Part shown: positions 11,717-13,228 of the stretch, in pieces
Position numbering within the stretch: the stretch's first letter is position 1
How the letters are laid out: every line of letters starts with the position of its first letter
NCBI GenBank assembly: GCA_965369815.1
Contig: CBDUQS010000035.1
Location: forward strand, 1 to 13,228
Direction: 5' to 3'
From: DAOWGG01 sp965369815
Lineage (GTDB): Bacteria; Patescibacteriota; Gracilibacteria; UM-FILTER-43-11
DNA: 13,228 bases
Made by a program: the position numbers and the translations under genes
Notes under the pieces: model-generated
Database searches by the model: none
What the model was told of the DNA's origin: nothing
The model's input: the letters and a program-made list of their open reading frames with translations, nothing else

Positions 11717-13228
11717 TTACTGACCCATAATGAGTTGATAAGTTCGGTAGAATTTCACAGCGTCACGAACATCCTCGTCGTTAAGAATGCTGAAGAGATT
11801 GTTTTCAAGTACCCAATTCACAGCATCCGTCGCCCAACAAGGAACAGTAGTCACTTGATTGATGATTGGAGCGTAAGGACATGATCCACCGCTACCTCCA
11901 TCAATTGGACAAAGATTTCCAGCGTTTCGACTGTCACCTTCTATAACGGTAAAGTGTCCCCAAACCGATCCAGGACCGATAGGAATTGAACAGCTCGTAT
12001 GAATATCCACGTGGAATAATTCCTCTAATTCAACTCTTACGGTAGCGCCCAATGTAGCTTTATCATCGATGCCAGTTCCAGCACCAACTAAAGTAATTTC
12101 TTGATTGGGCTGAAGGGTGCCTTCGTAAATTAGGTTTCCTTTATTTCTGCTTGAGAAACGGGCTTCTACAACACTGAGTCCTGTATAACGCAACGTTAGA
12201 TTGGTTACTTTCCCATCACAAGTACCACAATCTTCAGGTTCTTCACCGCCTTCTAGCTGACAAGTGGATGAACATCCATCACCTGCAATAGTATTTCCAT
12301 CATCACATTGCTCTAATCCTTCACGAATGCTATTTCCACATTCATTTGTAGGAGGAGGACCACCTTCAAATCGACAAATAGAACTACATCCGTCGCCCGA
12401 TACAGTGTTTCCATCTTCACATTGTTCACCCAGTTCCAAAATTCCATTTCCACAATAAGGGTCTGAACTTTCTAGTAAACAAGCAGAGTTACACCCATCA
12501 CCTGATAGGTTATTTCCATCATCACATTGTTCACCAAGCTCTATTACCCCATTGCCACATTCATAGGTTGGGAATTCAAGCTGACAAGTAGCGCTACATC
12601 CATCACTGGATACATTGTTATTATCATCACATTGTTCACCTGGTTGGGTAATACCATCTCCACAAGCTTCGAGCTTACAGAATGATGAACAACCATCTCC
12701 TGATAGGTTATTGCTATCATCACATTCTTCCCAAAGACTCAACTGAAGAACATTGTCTCCACACAATTCACGCTGACAGGTGATAGTACATCCATCACCG
12801 GATACATTGCCTCCATCATCACATTGTTCTGAAGGTTGAGTGATGCCATCTCCACAAGCTTCGAGCTTACAGAATGAAGAACACCCATCACCTGGGAAAT
12901 TATTACTATCATCACATTCTTCCCCAAGATCAACCTGAAGAGCTCCATCTCCACAAGATTCTAGCTGACATAAATTGTTACAACTATCACCCGATACATT
13001 ATTCCCATCATCACACTGCTCAGAAGCTTGTTTTATTCCATCTCCACAAGATTCCAAAAGACAGGCAGAAGAACAACCGTCTCCAGATGTGTTACTCCCA
13101 TCATCACATTGTTCACCAAGATCGGTTTGAAGGGTTCCATCTCCACAAGATTCAATCTGACAAGTAACACTACATCCATCACCGGATACATTGTTGCTGT
13201 CATCACATTGTTCGGAAGGCTGTTTCAC
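11717..13228 (-). CDS. Cysteine-rich DUF4215-repeat surface protein (5' end cut)
   Basis: At least 503 aa are visible; the frame is open through the window edge, so the N-terminus, signal peptide and further repeats are missing. Residues 1-333 are ten units (first partial) of the Myxococcus-type cysteine-rich repeat: 'CGDG...E-CDDGN...SGDGCS..C', 31-38 residues each, four cysteines and several Asp/Asn that may bind calcium. Residues 334-441 ('CDGKVTNLTLRYTG', 'NQEITLVG', 'IHTSCSIPIGPG') form a beta-rich domain resembling one annotated DUF7467 in secreted proteins, from memory. Residues 460-503 are the CWA-type module shared with the next gene. It is probably a cell-surface or adhesin-like protein. 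Unit 6 departs from consensus (CGDN, and Trp in place of Gly before EECDD). Confidence 0.9.
   Translation of the reverse strand: MKQPSEQCDDSNNVSGDGCSVTCQIESCGDGTLQTDLGEQCDDGSNTSGDGCSSACLLESCGDGIKQASEQCDDGNNVSGDSCNNLCQLESCGDGALQVDLGEECDDSNNFPGDGCSSFCKLEACGDGITQPSEQCDDGGNVSGDGCTITCQRELCGDNVLQLSLWEECDDSNNLSGDGCSSFCKLEACGDGITQPGEQCDDNNNVSSDGCSATCQLEFPTYECGNGVIELGEQCDDGNNLSGDGCNSACLLESSDPYCGNGILELGEQCEDGNTVSGDGCSSICRFEGGPPPTNECGNSIREGLEQCDDGNTIAGDGCSSTCQLEGGEEPEDCGTCDGKVTNLTLRYTGLSVVEARFSSRNKGNLIYEGTLQPNQEITLVGAGTGIDDKATLGATVRVELEELFHVDIHTSCSIPIGPGSVWGHFTVIEGDSRNAGNLCPIDGGSGGSCPYAPIINQVTTVPCWATDAVNWVLENNLFSILNDEDVRDAVKFYRTYQLIMGQ
12230..13228 (-). repeat. DUF4215 coding repeat array with 192-bp higher-order period
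   Basis: There are ten tandem coding units, each about 93-114 bp. Units 2-7 alternate between a 33-residue type (CGDGxLQxDLGEECDD) and a 31-residue type (CGDGITQPSEQCDD), giving a 64-residue, 192-bp dimeric repeat. For example the stretch beginning cacaagcttcgagcttac occurs at 12661 and again at 12853. Units 8-10 are more diverged and longer. The array runs off the window. Confidence 0.9.

Noticed and set aside
12874..13167. Plus-strand frame rich in His and Asn opposite the repeat protein, and similar long opposite frames elsewhere
   Set aside because: Its composition mirrors the antisense of the Cys/Asp-rich repeats; no start context or family support.
12230..13228. CRISPR array
   Set aside because: The periodic sequence is an open reading frame of cysteine-rich protein repeats with no conserved repeat plus unique spacer pattern.

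Overview
The window looks like a chromosomal segment of an AT-rich uncultivated bacterium, most likely a Patescibacteria/CPR lineage (Peregrinibacteria-like is my best guess). The grounds are A-rich leaders without Shine-Dalgarno motifs, a DUF3048 lipid-envelope-type protein, a TPR protein with one membrane anchor, a small secreted protein of a type common in these genomes, a Myxococcus-type cysteine-repeat surface protein, and short GC-rich palindromic repeats. The placement is inference. All 18 coding genes read through in the standard code, and none uses TGA as its stop.

Layout. Positions 1-1263 (+) hold three tightly spaced genes of unknown function. They converge on a minus-strand block that reads, in transcription order, GIY-YIG nuclease (5104-4865), tRNA-Leu(UAA) (4864-4780), CBS-domain protein (4692-4213), ribosomal protein bL25/CTC (4167-3508), DUF3048 protein (3461-2331) and queA (2330-1272). 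Three kinds of palindromic repeat sit at the gene borders of this block, and a decayed copy of the tRNA-Leu 5' half lies upstream of the GIY-YIG gene. From 5364 the plus strand carries holB (DNA polymerase III delta'), a TPR protein and pyrF, then a gene with a strong sigma70-type promoter for an unknown protein with an acidic tail.

Positions 8668-10674 form a probable signalling cassette: an ECF-type sigma factor, a three-TM membrane protein 5 bp downstream (candidate anti-sigma or sensor), and a small secreted protein ending at a clear intrinsic terminator. The sigma gene and the secreted-protein gene are each preceded by a very similar ECF-like promoter (TGAAAG, 16-17 bp, CGTA), suggesting one autoregulated envelope-stress regulon.

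The last part is on the minus strand: a NYN-domain nuclease-like protein, then a two-gene cell-surface operon. The first gene of that operon (cut by the window end) encodes at least ten cysteine-rich DUF4215-type repeats, a beta-sandwich-like domain and a C-terminal module of about 44 residues. The second encodes a 100-residue exported protein that is little more than a membrane leader plus the same C-terminal module. A strong terminator ends the operon.
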